Of a stretch of 64,000 nt of DNA, positions 11,728 to 21,657 are shown one piece after another. The first letter of the stretch is position 1, and each line of letters starts with the position of its first letter. Both the position numbers and the translations under genes were made by a program. The stretch lies in the NCBI GenBank assembly GCA_903941095.1, contig CAJANN010000366.1, positions 19,258 through 83,257 on the forward strand. Reading direction: 5' to 3'. This stretch comes from an uncultured Rhodospirillaceae bacterium (GTDB lineage: Bacteria; Pseudomonadota; Alphaproteobacteria; Rhodospirillales; Magnetospirillaceae). A model generated the notes under the pieces. The model did no database searches. It was not told where the DNA came from and saw only the letters and a list, made by a program, of their open reading frames with translations.

Positions 11728-12557
11728 CCGACCCTCCCGTCGCGCTTGGCGGCATGCTGGGCCTGCAACTGCATGATGGTCGCCGAAGCTTCCTCGATCG
11801 AACGGCGGCTGACGTCGACCACCGGCCAATCGTGGCGCGAAAACAGCTTGCGGGCAGAGGCCACCTCTTCCCGCACTTTTTCGAACTGGGCGTATTCGGC
11901 GTCCTCGTCGTGATTGAGGAAACGCAGGCGCGAGCGGCGGATGTCGGACAGGCTTTTGGGATCCTTGGTCAGGCCGACCACCAGGGGCCAGCGCAGGGAT
12001 TCCAGCTGCGACGGCAACGGAACCCCGGGCACCAGCGGATAATTGGCGCATTTGTAGCCGCGGTTGGCGAGATACATGCATGTCGGCGTCTTCGAGGTTC
12101 TGGACACCCCGACCACCACGATGTCGGCGTCGTCCAAATCGTCCAGCAACTGGCCGTCGTCATGGGCCAGGGTGAATTGCATGGCGTCGATGCGGGCGAA
12201 ATATTCGGCATCCAGCTGATACTGGCGGCCGGGCGTGGCGCCGGTGACGACGGCGCCGAAATAGCCGGCCAAGGCCCCCATCACCGGATCGAGCACCGGA
12301 ATGAACGGCAGCCGCATCCGGCGGCAGGCTTCCTCCAGCACCGACCGGACGGCGCCGTCGACCAGAGTGCACAAGACGATGCCGGGATTTTCCTCGATGC
12401 CGGCGATGACCCGTTCGACCTGGCCCTGACTGCGCACCAGCCACCAATTGTGCTGTGTGGCGTTGATCCCTTCGAACTGGACCAGACAGGCGCGAGCGAT
12501 GGAAATCACGGTTTCGCCGGTCGCGTCGGAAACCAGATGCAGGTGAAAGCTGTCCAT
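11724..12557 (-). CDS. ppsR: Pyruvate, phosphate dikinase regulatory protein (DUF299 kinase/pyrophosphorylase)
   Basis: MDSFHLHLVSDATGETVISIARACLVQF; VVGVSRTSKTPTCMYLANRGYKCANYPLVPGVPLP. Confidence 0.94.
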   Translation of the reverse strand: MDSFHLHLVSDATGETVISIARACLVQFEGINATQHNWWLVRSQGQVERVIAGIEENPGIVLCTLVDGAVRSVLEEACRRMRLPFIPVLDPVMGALAGYFGAVVTGATPGRQYQLDAEYFARIDAMQFTLAHDDGQLLDDLDDADIVVVGVSRTSKTPTCMYLANRGYKCANYPLVPGVPLPSQLESLRWPLVVGLTKDPKSLSDIRRSRLRFLNHDEDAEYAQFEKVREEVASARKLFSRHDWPVVDVSRRSIEEASATIMQLQAQHAAKRDGRVG

Positions 12558-12903
12558 GAGACCTTGTGGATAAGAGCGGGAAGACGGGGATAACCCGGGG
12601 CTTGCGGCAAAGGCGGCATTTTTCACCCCCGTTCACCCGATTCCACCCCTGGCCCTGCCCGTCTGTCGATAAAACCGGAGCCGGTTCCCAAGATAGCGTG
12701 AATCACCGTCGTCTTCATCCGCTTTCCCCATGATCGACGACTCGCGGGACGGCAGCAAAGCGGGCTTATACCGCCCCCATCCACAGAAGGCGGCAAACCG
12801 GGCGGCCTGGGTATTAATCTGTGGATAAAATCGGGATGGCGAAGCATCCCCGTCTTCCACAGGCCCAACAACACTCAGCCACCTTTCTTCTCTCTTTCAA
12901 ACC
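12558..12903. other. Putative chromosomal replication origin (oriC) between ppsR and hemE
   Basis: Two perfect DnaA boxes TGTGGATAA (12565-12573, 12820-12828), near-matches TGTCGATAA (12664-12672), CCATCCACA (12777-12785), TCTTCCACA (12853-12861); AT-richer than surroundings (GTATTAATCTGTGGATAAAATC); divergent ppsR/hemE context. Confidence 0.72.
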
Positions 12904-12942
12904 TTGTATGACCTTAACCGCACCAGCCAATCGGGATCCGCC

Positions 12943-13989
12943 GTGACCAGCTCAGCTTCGACCAAACCCTTTCTGCGCGCCCTTGCCGGAGAAACCCTGA
13001 CGCCGCCGCCATTCTGGCTGATGCGACAGGCCGGCCGCTATCTGCCGGAATACCGCCAGACCCGGGCCCAGGCCGGCAGTTTCCTCGATCTGTGCTACAA
13101 CCCCGATCTTGCGGTCGAAGTCACCCTGCAGCCGCTGCGGCGCTACGGCTTCGACGCCGCGATCCTGTTTTCCGACATCCTGGTGGTCCCCGACGGGCTT
13201 GGACAGGACGTTTCCTTCCGGGAAGGCGAGGGACCTGTGCTGACGCCGATCCGCTCGGCAATGGATCTGGACCGTCTCGACCTCTCGGGCCTGCACCGGC
13301 GACTCGATCCGGTCTACCGTACGGTCAGCGGCCTCAGCACCGCCATTCCGCCGACCACCGCCCTGATCGGTTTCTCCGGTGCGCCGTGGACCGTGGCCAC
13401 CTACATGATCGAAGGCGGCGGCTCGAAGGATTTCTCTCAGGCCAAGCGCCTGATGTGGGGTCAGCCCGAGCTGTTCGCCCGGCTGATGGACCTGCTGGTC
13501 GAGGCGACCGGGCAATATCTGATCCGCCAGATCGACGCCGGGGCGGAAGCCATCCAGATTTTCGACACCTGGGCCGGGGCCTTGCCCGAAACGGAATTCC
13601 GCCGCTGGGTGATCGAGCCGACCCGCCGGCTGGTCGAGCGCATCCGCGCCGAACGGCCGGGAATCCCGGTGATCGGTTTCCCGCGTGGGGCCGGCATCCT
13701 GTACGAAACCTACGTCCGCGAAACCAGGGTTTCCGGCGTCAGCCTCGATTCCTCGGTTCCGCTGGACTGGGCCGCCGCCACGCTGCAGCCGCATTGCACC
13801 GTGCAGGGCAACCTGGACCCCATTCTTCTGGTGGCGGGCGGCGAGGCCCTGGATGCCGGCATCGACCGGGTTCTGCGGACGCTGGGCAAGGGGCCGTTCA
13901 TCTTCAACCTGGGGCACGGCATCATTCCGCCGACGCCGCCGGAGAACGTGGCCCGGCTGGCCGAGCGGGTGAAGTCGTTCAAGGGGTGA
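12943..13989 (+). CDS. hemE: Uroporphyrinogen decarboxylase (start uncertain, GTG 12943 likely)
   Basis: [68 protein letters not shown]. Confidence 0.96.
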   Translation: MTSSASTKPFLRALAGETLTPPPFWLMRQAGRYLPEYRQTRAQAGSFLDLCYNPDLAVEVTLQPLRRYGFDAAILFSDILVVPDGLGQDVSFREGEGPVLTPIRSAMDLDRLDLSGLHRRLDPVYRTVSGLSTAIPPTTALIGFSGAPWTVATYMIEGGGSKDFSQAKRLMWGQPELFARLMDLLVEATGQYLIRQIDAGAEAIQIFDTWAGALPETEFRRWVIEPTRRLVERIRAERPGIPVIGFPRGAGILYETYVRETRVSGVSLDSSVPLDWAAATLQPHCTVQGNLDPILLVAGGEALDAGIDRVLRTLGKGPFIFNLGHGIIPPTPPENVARLAERVKSFKG

Positions 13990-13996
13990 TGCGATC

Positions 13997-15007
13997 ATGA
14001 CCAGGACAGCGGTGGTTCTGTTCAACATGGGCGGGCCGGATTCGCTGGATGCGGTCGAACCGTTCCTGTTCAACCTGTTCAACGACCCCTCCATCATCGG
14101 GGCACCCTGGCCGGTCCGGCCCTTGCTGGCCCGGTTCATCTCCGGCCGGCGCGGTCCCGTCGCCCGCGAAATCTACCGCCAGCTGGGCGGCCGCTCGCCC
14201 ATCGTCGAGCAGACCGAAAAACAGGCCGCCGCCCTGGAAGCCGCCCTGGGACCGGACTTCAAGGTGCTGATCGCCATGCGCTATTGGCATCCTTTCACCG
14301 CCCAGGCCGTGGCCCAGGCCCGGCAATGGGGGGCCGAGCGGGTGGTGCTGCTGCCGCTTTATCCGCAATTTTCCACCACCACCAGCCGGTCCAGCCTGCG
14401 GTGCTGGCGGGTAGAGGCGGCCAAGGCCGGTCTGTCCGTGCCGACGGACATCATCTGCTGCTATCCCGACCAGCCGGGTCTGGTGGCGGCCTTGGCCGAT
14501 CTGGTGCGGACCGGCTGGACCGAGGCGGCCCGGAGCGGCCGGCCCAGGGTTCTGTTTTCGGCGCACGGCCTGCCGCAATCGGTGGTCGACAAAGGTGATC
14601 CCTATCCGTTGCAGGTGGAACTGACAGCCCGGTCCGTGGTCGCCGCTGCGGCCATTCCCGATCTGGATTGGATCGTCTGCTATCAAAGCAGGGTCGGTCC
14701 GATGAAGTGGATCGGGCCGGCCACCGAGGATCAGCTGGAGCGGGCCGGCGAGGACAAGGTGCCGGTGGTGGTGGTTCCCATCGCTTTCGTGTCGGAACAT
14801 TCGGAAACCCTGGTCGAGCTGGATATCGAATACCGCCACCGCGCCGAAAGCCTGGGAGTTCCCGCCTATGTCCGGGTGCCGGCGGTGGGATCGCATCCGG
14901 ACTTCATCGACGGATTGGCCCGGCTGGTGCGCGACCCCGGCTCTGTCCGCGGCCGGGCTTGCGCCGCCCTCGGCAACCGCTGCCCGTGGAAGGAAGAAAA
15001 GGCATGA
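13997..15007 (+). CDS. hemH: Ferrochelatase
   Basis: TAVVLFNMGGPDSLDAVEPFLFNLFNDPSII; FSAHGLPQSVVDKGDPYPLQVE; CYQSRVGPMKWIGP. Confidence 0.96.
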   Translation: MTRTAVVLFNMGGPDSLDAVEPFLFNLFNDPSIIGAPWPVRPLLARFISGRRGPVAREIYRQLGGRSPIVEQTEKQAAALEAALGPDFKVLIAMRYWHPFTAQAVAQARQWGAERVVLLPLYPQFSTTTSRSSLRCWRVEAAKAGLSVPTDIICCYPDQPGLVAALADLVRTGWTEAARSGRPRVLFSAHGLPQSVVDKGDPYPLQVELTARSVVAAAAIPDLDWIVCYQSRVGPMKWIGPATEDQLERAGEDKVPVVVVPIAFVSEHSETLVELDIEYRHRAESLGVPAYVRVPAVGSHPDFIDGLARLVRDPGSVRGRACAALGNRCPWKEEKA

Positions 15008-15438
15008 GCGGCGAAGGCTATCTGTGGCTGAAGGCGCTGCATGTCATCGCGGTGATTTCGTGGATGGCCGGTCTTCTGTATCTGCCCAGGCTGTTCGTCT
15101 ATCACTGTCAGGTCGAATGCGGGTCCGAAACATCGGAATTGTTCAAAATCATGGAGCGCCGGTTGCTGAAGGCGATCATGGTTCCGGCGGCGGCGATCGC
15201 CTGGGCCGCCAGCCTGACGATGGCGGTGATCGGGGGACTGTTCCAGGATGGTTGGTTTCACGTGAAACTAACTATGGTGATTGCGATGACCGCATCACAC
15301 TACATGATGACGAAATGGAAGAATGACTTTGCTGCCGACCGCAATGTCCGGCCGCAGAAATTCTATCGGATCGCCAACGAGGTCCCCACCCTTCTGATGA
15401 TCGGCATCGTCGTTCTGGTGGTCCTGAAACCCTTCTGA
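15004..15438 (+). CDS. hemJ: Protoporphyrinogen oxidase HemJ
   Basis: MSGEGYLWLKALHVIAVISWMAGLLYLPRLFVYH...GWFHVKLTMVIAMTASHYMMTKW...YRIANEVPTLLMIGIVVLVVLKPF. Confidence 0.93.
   Translation: MSGEGYLWLKALHVIAVISWMAGLLYLPRLFVYHCQVECGSETSELFKIMERRLLKAIMVPAAAIAWAASLTMAVIGGLFQDGWFHVKLTMVIAMTASHYMMTKWKNDFAADRNVRPQKFYRIANEVPTLLMIGIVVLVVLKPF
15254..15269. promoter_or_regulatory. parS: parS site 1 (inside hemJ)
   Basis: gGTTTCACGTGAAACt: perfect 14-bp parS core palindrome. Confidence 0.85.
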
Positions 15439-15466
15439 CCTGCCGCAACGCACAACAAAATGGCGT

Positions 15467-15495
15467 TTGACAGGACCCTTTGCTTTGGCTAATGC
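15467..15495 (+). promoter_or_regulatory. Candidate sigma70 promoter for rho
   Basis: TTGACA - 17 nt - TAATGC in the hemJ-rho intergenic region. Confidence 0.4.
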
Positions 15496-15567
15496 TTGGC
15501 CCTGCTTTCGGGGTTGCCCGTAGCCCTGTTTTCCTGAACACATCCAGGCCGTCTCCGTTTCCCTTCG

Positions 15568-15585
15568 CCACGGGTTGTCCCGTGG
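15568..15585 (+). other. Hairpin in rho 5' leader (possible attenuator)
   Basis: CCACGGG-TTGT-CCCGTGG perfect 7-bp stem in a ~140-nt leader. Confidence 0.35.
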
Positions 15586-15634
15586 TCCCGCCCCTTGGCA
15601 ACGGACCGGCAGATCCCCTTGACGGATACCCCCC

Positions 15635-16891
15635 ATGCATCTGCAGGAATTGAAGAAAAAGTCTCCGGCCGAACTTCTGGCTTTTGCCGAAGAACTTCAG
15701 ATCGAGAACGCCAGCACGCTGCGCAAGCAGGACATGATGTTCGCCATCCTGAAGCAGCTGGCCGACAATGATCAGCCCATCTATGGCGACGGCGTTCTGG
15801 AAATCCTGCAGGACGGTTTCGGTTTTCTGCGCAGCCCCGAGGCGAACTATCTGCCCGGTCCGGACGACATCTACATCAGCCCCAGCCAGGTGCGGCGCTT
15901 CGGTCTGCGGACCGGCGACACCGTCGAGGGGCAGATCCGGTCGCCCAAGGACGGCGAACGCTATTTCGCCCTGCTCAAGGTCAACGCCATCAATTTCGAG
16001 CCGCCGGAAAATGTCCGGCACCGCATCAATTTCGACAATCTGACCCCGCTTTATCCCGATGAAAAGCTCAGCCTGGAACTGGCCGATCCGACCAAGAAGG
16101 ACCTGACCACCCGGGTCATCGATCTGGTCGCCCCCATCGGCAAGGGTCAGCGCGCCCTGATCGTCGCGCCGCCGCGCACCGGCAAGACGGTGATGCTGCA
16201 AAACATCGCCCACGCCATTTCCGCCAACCATCCGGAAGTCTATCTGATCGTCCTGCTGATCGACGAACGGCCGGAAGAAGTCACCGACATGGCCCGTTCG
16301 GTGAAGGGCGAGGTCATCAGCTCGACCTTCGACGAACCGGCGTCGCGCCACGTCCAGGTCACGGAAATGGTGCTGGAAAAGGCCAAGCGTCTGGTCGAGC
16401 ACAAACGCGACGTGGTCATCTTGCTGGATTCCATCACCCGTCTGGCGCGCGCCTACAACACCGTGGTGCCCAGTTCGGGCAAGGTGCTGACCGGCGGTGT
16501 CGACGCCAACGCCCTGCAGCGCCCCAAGCGCTTCTTCGGCGCGGCCCGCAACATCGAGGAGGGTGGCTCGCTGTCCATCATCGCCACCGCCCTGATCGAT
16601 ACCGGCAGCCGCATGGACGAAGTGATTTTCGAGGAATTCAAGGGCACCGGCAATTCCGAGATCATCCTGGACCGCAAGCTGTCGGACAAGCGCACCTTCC
16701 CGGCCATCGACATCACCAAGTCGGGAACCCGCAAGGAAGAATTGCTGGTCGACAAGGGCGTGCTGTCCAAGATGTGGGTGCTGCGCCGTATCCTGATGCC
16801 GATGGGCGTCATCGACGCGATGGAGTTCCTGGTCGACAAGCTGAAGCAGTCGAAGAACAATTCGGACTTCTTCGACGCGATGAACTCGTAG
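15635..16891 (+). CDS. rho: Transcription termination factor Rho
   Basis: [76 protein letters not shown]. Confidence 0.98.
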   Translation: MHLQELKKKSPAELLAFAEELQIENASTLRKQDMMFAILKQLADNDQPIYGDGVLEILQDGFGFLRSPEANYLPGPDDIYISPSQVRRFGLRTGDTVEGQIRSPKDGERYFALLKVNAINFEPPENVRHRINFDNLTPLYPDEKLSLELADPTKKDLTTRVIDLVAPIGKGQRALIVAPPRTGKTVMLQNIAHAISANHPEVYLIVLLIDERPEEVTDMARSVKGEVISSTFDEPASRHVQVTEMVLEKAKRLVEHKRDVVILLDSITRLARAYNTVVPSSGKVLTGGVDANALQRPKRFFGAARNIEEGGSLSIIATALIDTGSRMDEVIFEEFKGTGNSEIILDRKLSDKRTFPAIDITKSGTRKEELLVDKGVLSKMWVLRRILMPMGVIDAMEFLVDKLKQSKNNSDFFDAMNS

Positions 16892-16910
16892 CGGAATTCA
16901 CGATGGTGAA

Positions 16911-16939
16911 GGCCCCTCCGTCATCGGAGGGGCCTTTTT
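16911..16939 (+). terminator. Rho-independent terminator after rho
   Basis: GGCCCCTCCG-TCAT-CGGAGGGGCC followed by TTTTT. Confidence 0.9.
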
Positions 16940-17454
16940 CATGTGGGATCGTGCGGATGGCGGGTCTTGCTTTGTGCCCGCGACTTCCAGTCTTCCACCG
17001 GGGCGATATCGTCCAGCTTGAATGACTTGGGCTGTTGGGCAGGTCCGTCGTGATGGCCTTCGCCGGGAACGGCCACGTGCATCTGCGCCCGCGACTTCCA
17101 GTCGTTGCCCTCGTGTCCGTGATGAATGACCACCCGCACCGGATTGCGGCGCAGATAGGACGACAACCAGGCGCTCAGCAGCATCGGCGGCACCACCACC
17201 GCCAGGAACCGGCTGGCCAGGGTCCAGAAGGTGTCGCGGCCGGTTTCGACGATGATCGCTTCCTTGCATTCGTAGCGGTCGCGAAAACTGCCCTGGCACT
17301 GAGTGGCCATGCGATCCTTGACCGTCGTCGAACCGTGATGTTCGATGGCTCCGGGCGGCAGCAAGGCGAACAGCAGCCAACCGACCAGGGCCATCCACAG
17401 CAGACAGCCGGCCGTCACCGACCATACCAGGGCAGCCCGCTTCGTCTTGGTCAT
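16939..17454 (-). CDS. Hypothetical membrane protein with duplicated DWKSRAQ motif
   Basis: Two predicted TM segments (AALVWSVTAGCLLWMALVGWLLFALL; FLAVVVPPMLLSAWLSSYL), hydrophilic C-terminal tail. Confidence 0.65.
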   Translation of the reverse strand: MTKTKRAALVWSVTAGCLLWMALVGWLLFALLPPGAIEHHGSTTVKDRMATQCQGSFRDRYECKEAIIVETGRDTFWTLASRFLAVVVPPMLLSAWLSSYLRRNPVRVVIHHGHEGNDWKSRAQMHVAVPGEGHHDGPAQQPKSFKLDDIAPVEDWKSRAQSKTRHPHDPT

Positions 17455-17501
17455 CGTTTCTCCCCCGGGGAGGCGAATCCTCCCCCTCTCCATCTATAGG
17501 C

Positions 17502-18479
17502 TCATTGCGGCAGCAGGACCAGGGATCCGGTCGTCAGCCGGGCTTCCAGGTCACGATGGGCCTGGGCGGCCTGATCCAGGGGATAGCTGCGGCTGACCTC
17601 GACCTTCACCGTGCCGTCGGCGACCACGGCGAACAGCTCGGCCGCCGAAGCCACCAGATCGGCGCGCTTGGCGGTATAGGTCATCAGACTGGGCCGGGTC
17701 AGGAACAGCGACCCCTTGGCCGCCAGGATGCCGGTATCGAAAGGGGCGATCTTGCCCGAGCTTTGCCCGAAGCTGACCATCATTCCCAAAGGCCGCAGGC
17801 AGTCCAGCGAGCGTTCGAAGGTATCCTGGCCGACCGAATCGTAGACCACGGCCACACCGGCCCCATCGGTGATCTCGCGGACCCGGGCGGCAAAGTTCTC
17901 GCGGGTATAAAGGATCGGGTGGTGGCAGCCATGCGCCTGGGCCAGGGCTGCCTTTTCCTCGGACCCGACGGTACCGATCACCGTGGCGCCCAGGTGGCTG
18001 GCCCACTGGCACAGCAGCAGACCGACACCGCCGGCGGCGGCATGGACCAGGATGGCGTCGCCTGGCTGCACCCGGTAGGTGCGGCGCAGCAGATACTGGG
18101 CGGTCATGCCCTTCAGCATCATGCCGGCGGCCTGGGTGTCGGTGATGGCGGCTGGCAGCCTGACCAGACGATGGGCGGGAATGACCCGCCGCTCGGCATA
18201 GGCGCCGATGGGGGGATTGGCATAGGCGACGCGGTCGCCCGGCTGCAGACCGTCGCTGTCGGGCCCGACCGCCTCGACGATGCCGGCGCCCTCCAGACCC
18301 AGGACGGTGGGCAGGGCGGCCGGATACAGGCCGGTCCGGTGGTAGACGTCGATGAAATTGACCCCGATGGCGGTCTGGCGCAACAGAACCTCGCCGGGGC
18401 CGGGGGCCGGCACCGCGACATCCTCGAAAGTCATCACCTCGGGACCGCCGGTGCGATGGATGCGGATGGCCTTGCTCAT
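17502..18479 (-). CDS. Zinc-type/quinone oxidoreductase (NADPH:quinone reductase family, MDR)
   Basis: MSKAIRIHRTGGPEVMTFEDVAVPAPGPGEVLLRQTAIGVNFIDVYHRTGLYP; ILVHAAAGGVGLLLCQWASHLGATVIGT. Confidence 0.92.
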   Translation of the reverse strand: MSKAIRIHRTGGPEVMTFEDVAVPAPGPGEVLLRQTAIGVNFIDVYHRTGLYPAALPTVLGLEGAGIVEAVGPDSDGLQPGDRVAYANPPIGAYAERRVIPAHRLVRLPAAITDTQAAGMMLKGMTAQYLLRRTYRVQPGDAILVHAAAGGVGLLLCQWASHLGATVIGTVGSEEKAALAQAHGCHHPILYTRENFAARVREITDGAGVAVVYDSVGQDTFERSLDCLRPLGMMVSFGQSSGKIAPFDTGILAAKGSLFLTRPSLMTYTAKRADLVASAAELFAVVADGTVKVEVSRSYPLDQAAQAHRDLEARLTTGSLVLLPQ

Positions 18480-18931
18480 CGGGATGCTCCTTCAAGACGC
18501 AGCAGGAAACGCTTGGTGTCGATGCCGTCCAGGCCGGAATAGCCGCCCAGGGACCCGTTGCCGCCCAACACGCGATGACAGGGGATCAGGATCGGCAGGG
18601 GATTGCGGCCGCAGGCGCCGCCCACCGCCCGCGGCGAAGTTTTCAGATCGCTGGCCAGATCGCCGTAGGTGCGGGTGGCCCCGAAATCGATCTGCTGCAA
18701 TTGCTGCCAGACCTTGCGCTGGAAAGCGGTCCCGTGCGGGGCCAGGGGCAGGGAAAAACGGCGCAGGCGACCGGCGAAATAGGCTTCAACCTGATCGCGG
18801 GCCTCTTCCAGCAACGGGCCGGGGGGGTCTTCGCTGTCCGGCGGCCAACCCCATTCGACGGCGACGATGGCATCGTCTTCGGCAAACAGGGTCAGCGGCC
18901 CGATGGGGCTGTTGGTGGTGATCTGGGGCAT
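18476..18931 (-). CDS. ogt: Methylated-DNA--[protein]-cysteine S-methyltransferase
   Basis: FQRKVWQQLQQIDFGATRTYGDLA...AVGGACGRNPLPILIPCHRVLGGNGSLGGYSGLDGIDTKRFLLRLEG; PCHRV active site. Confidence 0.94.
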   Translation of the reverse strand: MPQITTNSPIGPLTLFAEDDAIVAVEWGWPPDSEDPPGPLLEEARDQVEAYFAGRLRRFSLPLAPHGTAFQRKVWQQLQQIDFGATRTYGDLASDLKTSPRAVGGACGRNPLPILIPCHRVLGGNGSLGGYSGLDGIDTKRFLLRLEGASR

Positions 18932-18970
18932 TGGTCCAACCTGTTCAAGCCGCAACGTGTCCGGTTCAGG

Positions 18971-20971
18971 CTAACGCGAAAGAAGGGCGGTGCGCAACGC
19001 GGCAGGGTCGGTGATCGGAGCGGAACAGGTCGAACCGCGGCAGACATAGGCCGTGGCCCGGCCGTCCAGCGGACTTTTGCCGGCAGCGGGATGGTGGGCG
19101 GGCAGGGGGGACCCGTCGGTCCGCAGCAGGATGCGGTTGGGCAGGGACACCGACGCCACCGCCCGTTCCAGGGCCTGACCGCCGGCACCGTCGGCGATGA
19201 CCACCTGGACGGGGTCGGCCAGCAGATCGAAGGCCGCCAGCAGGGCGGTCATGTTGGGATGGCTTTCCGCCGGCAGGCCGGAAAAGGCGTCGATGGTGGC
19301 CTCGGCCCGTTGCCGCCAGCGTTCTTCCCCGGTCAGCAGCCACAGCCGGGCCAGGACCTGGGCCAGGATGCCGTTGGCCGAGGGAATTGCGGAATCATGG
19401 ACCGGCTTGGGGCGGACCACCAGATCGTCGGCCCCGGCGGCGGACTGGAAAAAGCCGCCGCCGCCGCCGTCCCAATGATGGGTCTGGGCGGCGTCGGCCC
19501 AACCGATGGCATGGTCCAGCAGGGCGGCTTCCCCGCCGGTTTCGAACAGGGCCAGGGCGGCCAGGGCCATCATCGCCAGATCGTCGGCCAGGCCGGTTGC
19601 GGCCACCCGGCCCAGCCGCATGGAATGGACCAGCCGGCCATCGGGCAGGGCCATGCGGGTGCGGATGCAATCATAGGCCCGCCGGGCCGCCAGCCGCCAT
19701 TCATCGCGATCGAAGACGAAGGCGGCTTCGGCCAGGGCGGCGATCATCAATCCGTTCCAATCGGCCAGAACCTTGTCGTCGCGGCCGGGCCGCACCCGGT
19801 TTTCCCGCTCTTGCCACAGGATGGCCCGGCCTTTGGCCAACAGCTCCTCGGCCCCTTCCGGCTGGTCGCCGAGCCGGTTGAGGATGACCGAACCCTCCCA
19901 GTTGCCGCGGCGGGAGACATCGTATGCCTGCCGGAACCAGCGGGCGGTTTCCGGGTCCAGCAAGGCGTCGATCCGCTCCGCCGTCCATACGTAGAAGCGG
20001 CCTTCGTGACCTTCGGAATCGGCATCCAGGGTGGCGGCGAAAGCCCCGCCCTCGGCCAGCATCTCGCGCAGCAGCCAGTCGACGGTTTCGGCGACGCGCT
20101 CGCGCAGCAGCGGCTCGCCGGAATCCTGCCAGACCAGGGTCAGCAGGGAAACCAGCTGGGCATTGTCGTAAAGCATCTTCTCGAAATGCGGCACCAGCCA
20201 AAGCTCGTCGGTGGAATAGCGCATGAAGCCGCCGCCCAGATGATCGTAGATGCCGCCCTGGCAGATACGGTTCAGCGTCAGGGTGACCGCCTGGCGCATG
20301 GCCTGGTCGCCGGTCCGCAGCGCCGAGCGCCACAGGAAGTCGAACAGGCCGGGCTGGGGAAATTTCGGGGCGCCGGAAATGCCGCCATGCCGGGTGTCGA
20401 CCATGCGCAGGACCTGACGGGCCGATCGGTCCAGAATGTCGGGCGACAATTTTCCCGGCCCCGGCGACTGGGCGTTGCGGTCCAGCCCCCGCTTCAGGCT
20501 GGCGACGTTTTCCCGGACGCGGTCGGGGGTCAGTTCCCACGACCGCGCCACCGCCCGCAGCACGTCGGGAAAACCCGGACGGCCCCAGCGTTCGGCAGGG
20601 GGGAAATAGGTGCCGCCCCAGAACGGTTCGCCATCCGGGGTGCAGAACATGGTCAGCGGCCAGCCGCCATGCTGTCCCATCATGCCCAGCGCCTGCTGAT
20701 AGATCGAATCGAGATCGGGGCGTTCCTCGCGGTCGATCTTGATGTTGACGAACAGGTCGTTCATCAGTCCGGCGATGGAAGGGTCCTCGAAGCTTTCATG
20801 GGCCATGACATGGCACCAGTGGCAGGCGGCATAGCCGATGGACAGCAGGATCGGCTTGCCGGTGGCTTTGGCTTCGGCCAGGGCGTCGGCCCCCCACGGC
20901 CACCATTGCACCGGGTTGTCCCGATGCTGCAGCAGATAGGGACTGGTTTCCCCGGCAAGGCGGTTGGTCAT
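18971..20971 (-). CDS. Thioredoxin domain-containing protein, YyaL/SSP411 (DUF255) family
   Basis: [61 protein letters not shown]. Confidence 0.94.
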   Translation of the reverse strand: MTNRLAGETSPYLLQHRDNPVQWWPWGADALAEAKATGKPILLSIGYAACHWCHVMAHESFEDPSIAGLMNDLFVNIKIDREERPDLDSIYQQALGMMGQHGGWPLTMFCTPDGEPFWGGTYFPPAERWGRPGFPDVLRAVARSWELTPDRVRENVASLKRGLDRNAQSPGPGKLSPDILDRSARQVLRMVDTRHGGISGAPKFPQPGLFDFLWRSALRTGDQAMRQAVTLTLNRICQGGIYDHLGGGFMRYSTDELWLVPHFEKMLYDNAQLVSLLTLVWQDSGEPLLRERVAETVDWLLREMLAEGGAFAATLDADSEGHEGRFYVWTAERIDALLDPETARWFRQAYDVSRRGNWEGSVILNRLGDQPEGAEELLAKGRAILWQERENRVRPGRDDKVLADWNGLMIAALAEAAFVFDRDEWRLAARRAYDCIRTRMALPDGRLVHSMRLGRVAATGLADDLAMMALAALALFETGGEAALLDHAIGWADAAQTHHWDGGGGGFFQSAAGADDLVVRPKPVHDSAIPSANGILAQVLARLWLLTGEERWRQRAEATIDAFSGLPAESHPNMTALLAAFDLLADPVQVVIADGAGGQALERAVASVSLPNRILLRTDGSPLPAHHPAAGKSPLDGRATAYVCRGSTCSAPITDPAALRTALLSR

Positions 20972-21064
20972 GGACGAAGATCCCCTGGTGGTCGTTGCGA
21001 AGGCGGGTCCGAAGGCTTAGTTTGGTATTCCACCAAGCTTTGGCAAGCCGCAAAGGGGCGGGTC

Positions 21065-21316
21065 ATGAAGATCAGCATCGATATCGACTGCACACCGGAA
21101 GAGGCCCGCACCTTTCTGGGCCTGCCCGATATCCGCCCCATGCAGGATGCCCTGATGCGGCAGATCCAGGAGCGCATGACCACCAGTCTGCATGCGATGG
21201 AACCCGAAGTCATGTTGAAGACGTGGCTGCCGGCCGGGGTTCAAGGCATGGAGCAGATGCAGAAGATGTTCTGGGCCCAGGTCGCCGGGGCCGGCCGTCG
21301 GGAGAAGAAAGAGTGA
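21065..21316 (+). CDS. DUF6489-like small protein
   Basis: MKISIDIDCTPEEARTFLGLPDIRPMQDALMRQIQERM...GMEQMQKMFWAQV; family recalled, not searched. Confidence 0.65.
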   Translation: MKISIDIDCTPEEARTFLGLPDIRPMQDALMRQIQERMTTSLHAMEPEVMLKTWLPAGVQGMEQMQKMFWAQVAGAGRREKKE

Positions 21317-21657
21317 GCCTGCCCATCGATCCACCGCCTTATTTCCGCCTGCACGCCTTCATCTGCACCAACCGCCGTCCCGATGGCACGCCGCGCGGGT
21401 CGTGTGCCGGCCACGGGTCCGAGGCTTTGCGCGATTACCTGAAGGCCAAGGCCAAAGAGGCCGGGCTGGGCGACGTCCGCATCAATTCCGCCGGCTGTCT
21501 GGACCGCTGCGGCCTGGGGCCGGTGCTGGTGATCTATCCCGAAGGCGTGTGGTACGGCTTCAGGACCCATGCCGACATCGACGAGATCCTGACCACCCAT
21601 CTGGTCGGCGGCGGCCGGGTCGAACGGCTGATGCTGCGTCCCGACCAGGGGAAATGA
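21313..21657 (+). CDS. (2Fe-2S) ferredoxin domain-containing protein (thioredoxin-like fold)
   Basis: HAFICTNRRPDG..RGSCAGHGSEALRDYLKAKAKEAGLGDVRINSAGCLDRCGLGPVLVIYPEGVWY; four Cys as in shethna-like 2Fe-2S proteins; overlaps mnmE start. Confidence 0.85.
   Translation: MSLPIDPPPYFRLHAFICTNRRPDGTPRGSCAGHGSEALRDYLKAKAKEAGLGDVRINSAGCLDRCGLGPVLVIYPEGVWYGFRTHADIDEILTTHLVGGGRVERLMLRPDQGK

Noticed and set aside
12623-12874. Small ORFs in the ppsR-hemE gap
   Set aside because: No recognisable product; the region is better explained as oriC with DnaA boxes.
18575-21316. 913-aa plus-strand ORF
   Set aside because: Mostly antisense to ogt and yyaL-like genes; only its in-frame 3' end (from 21065) is a plausible gene.
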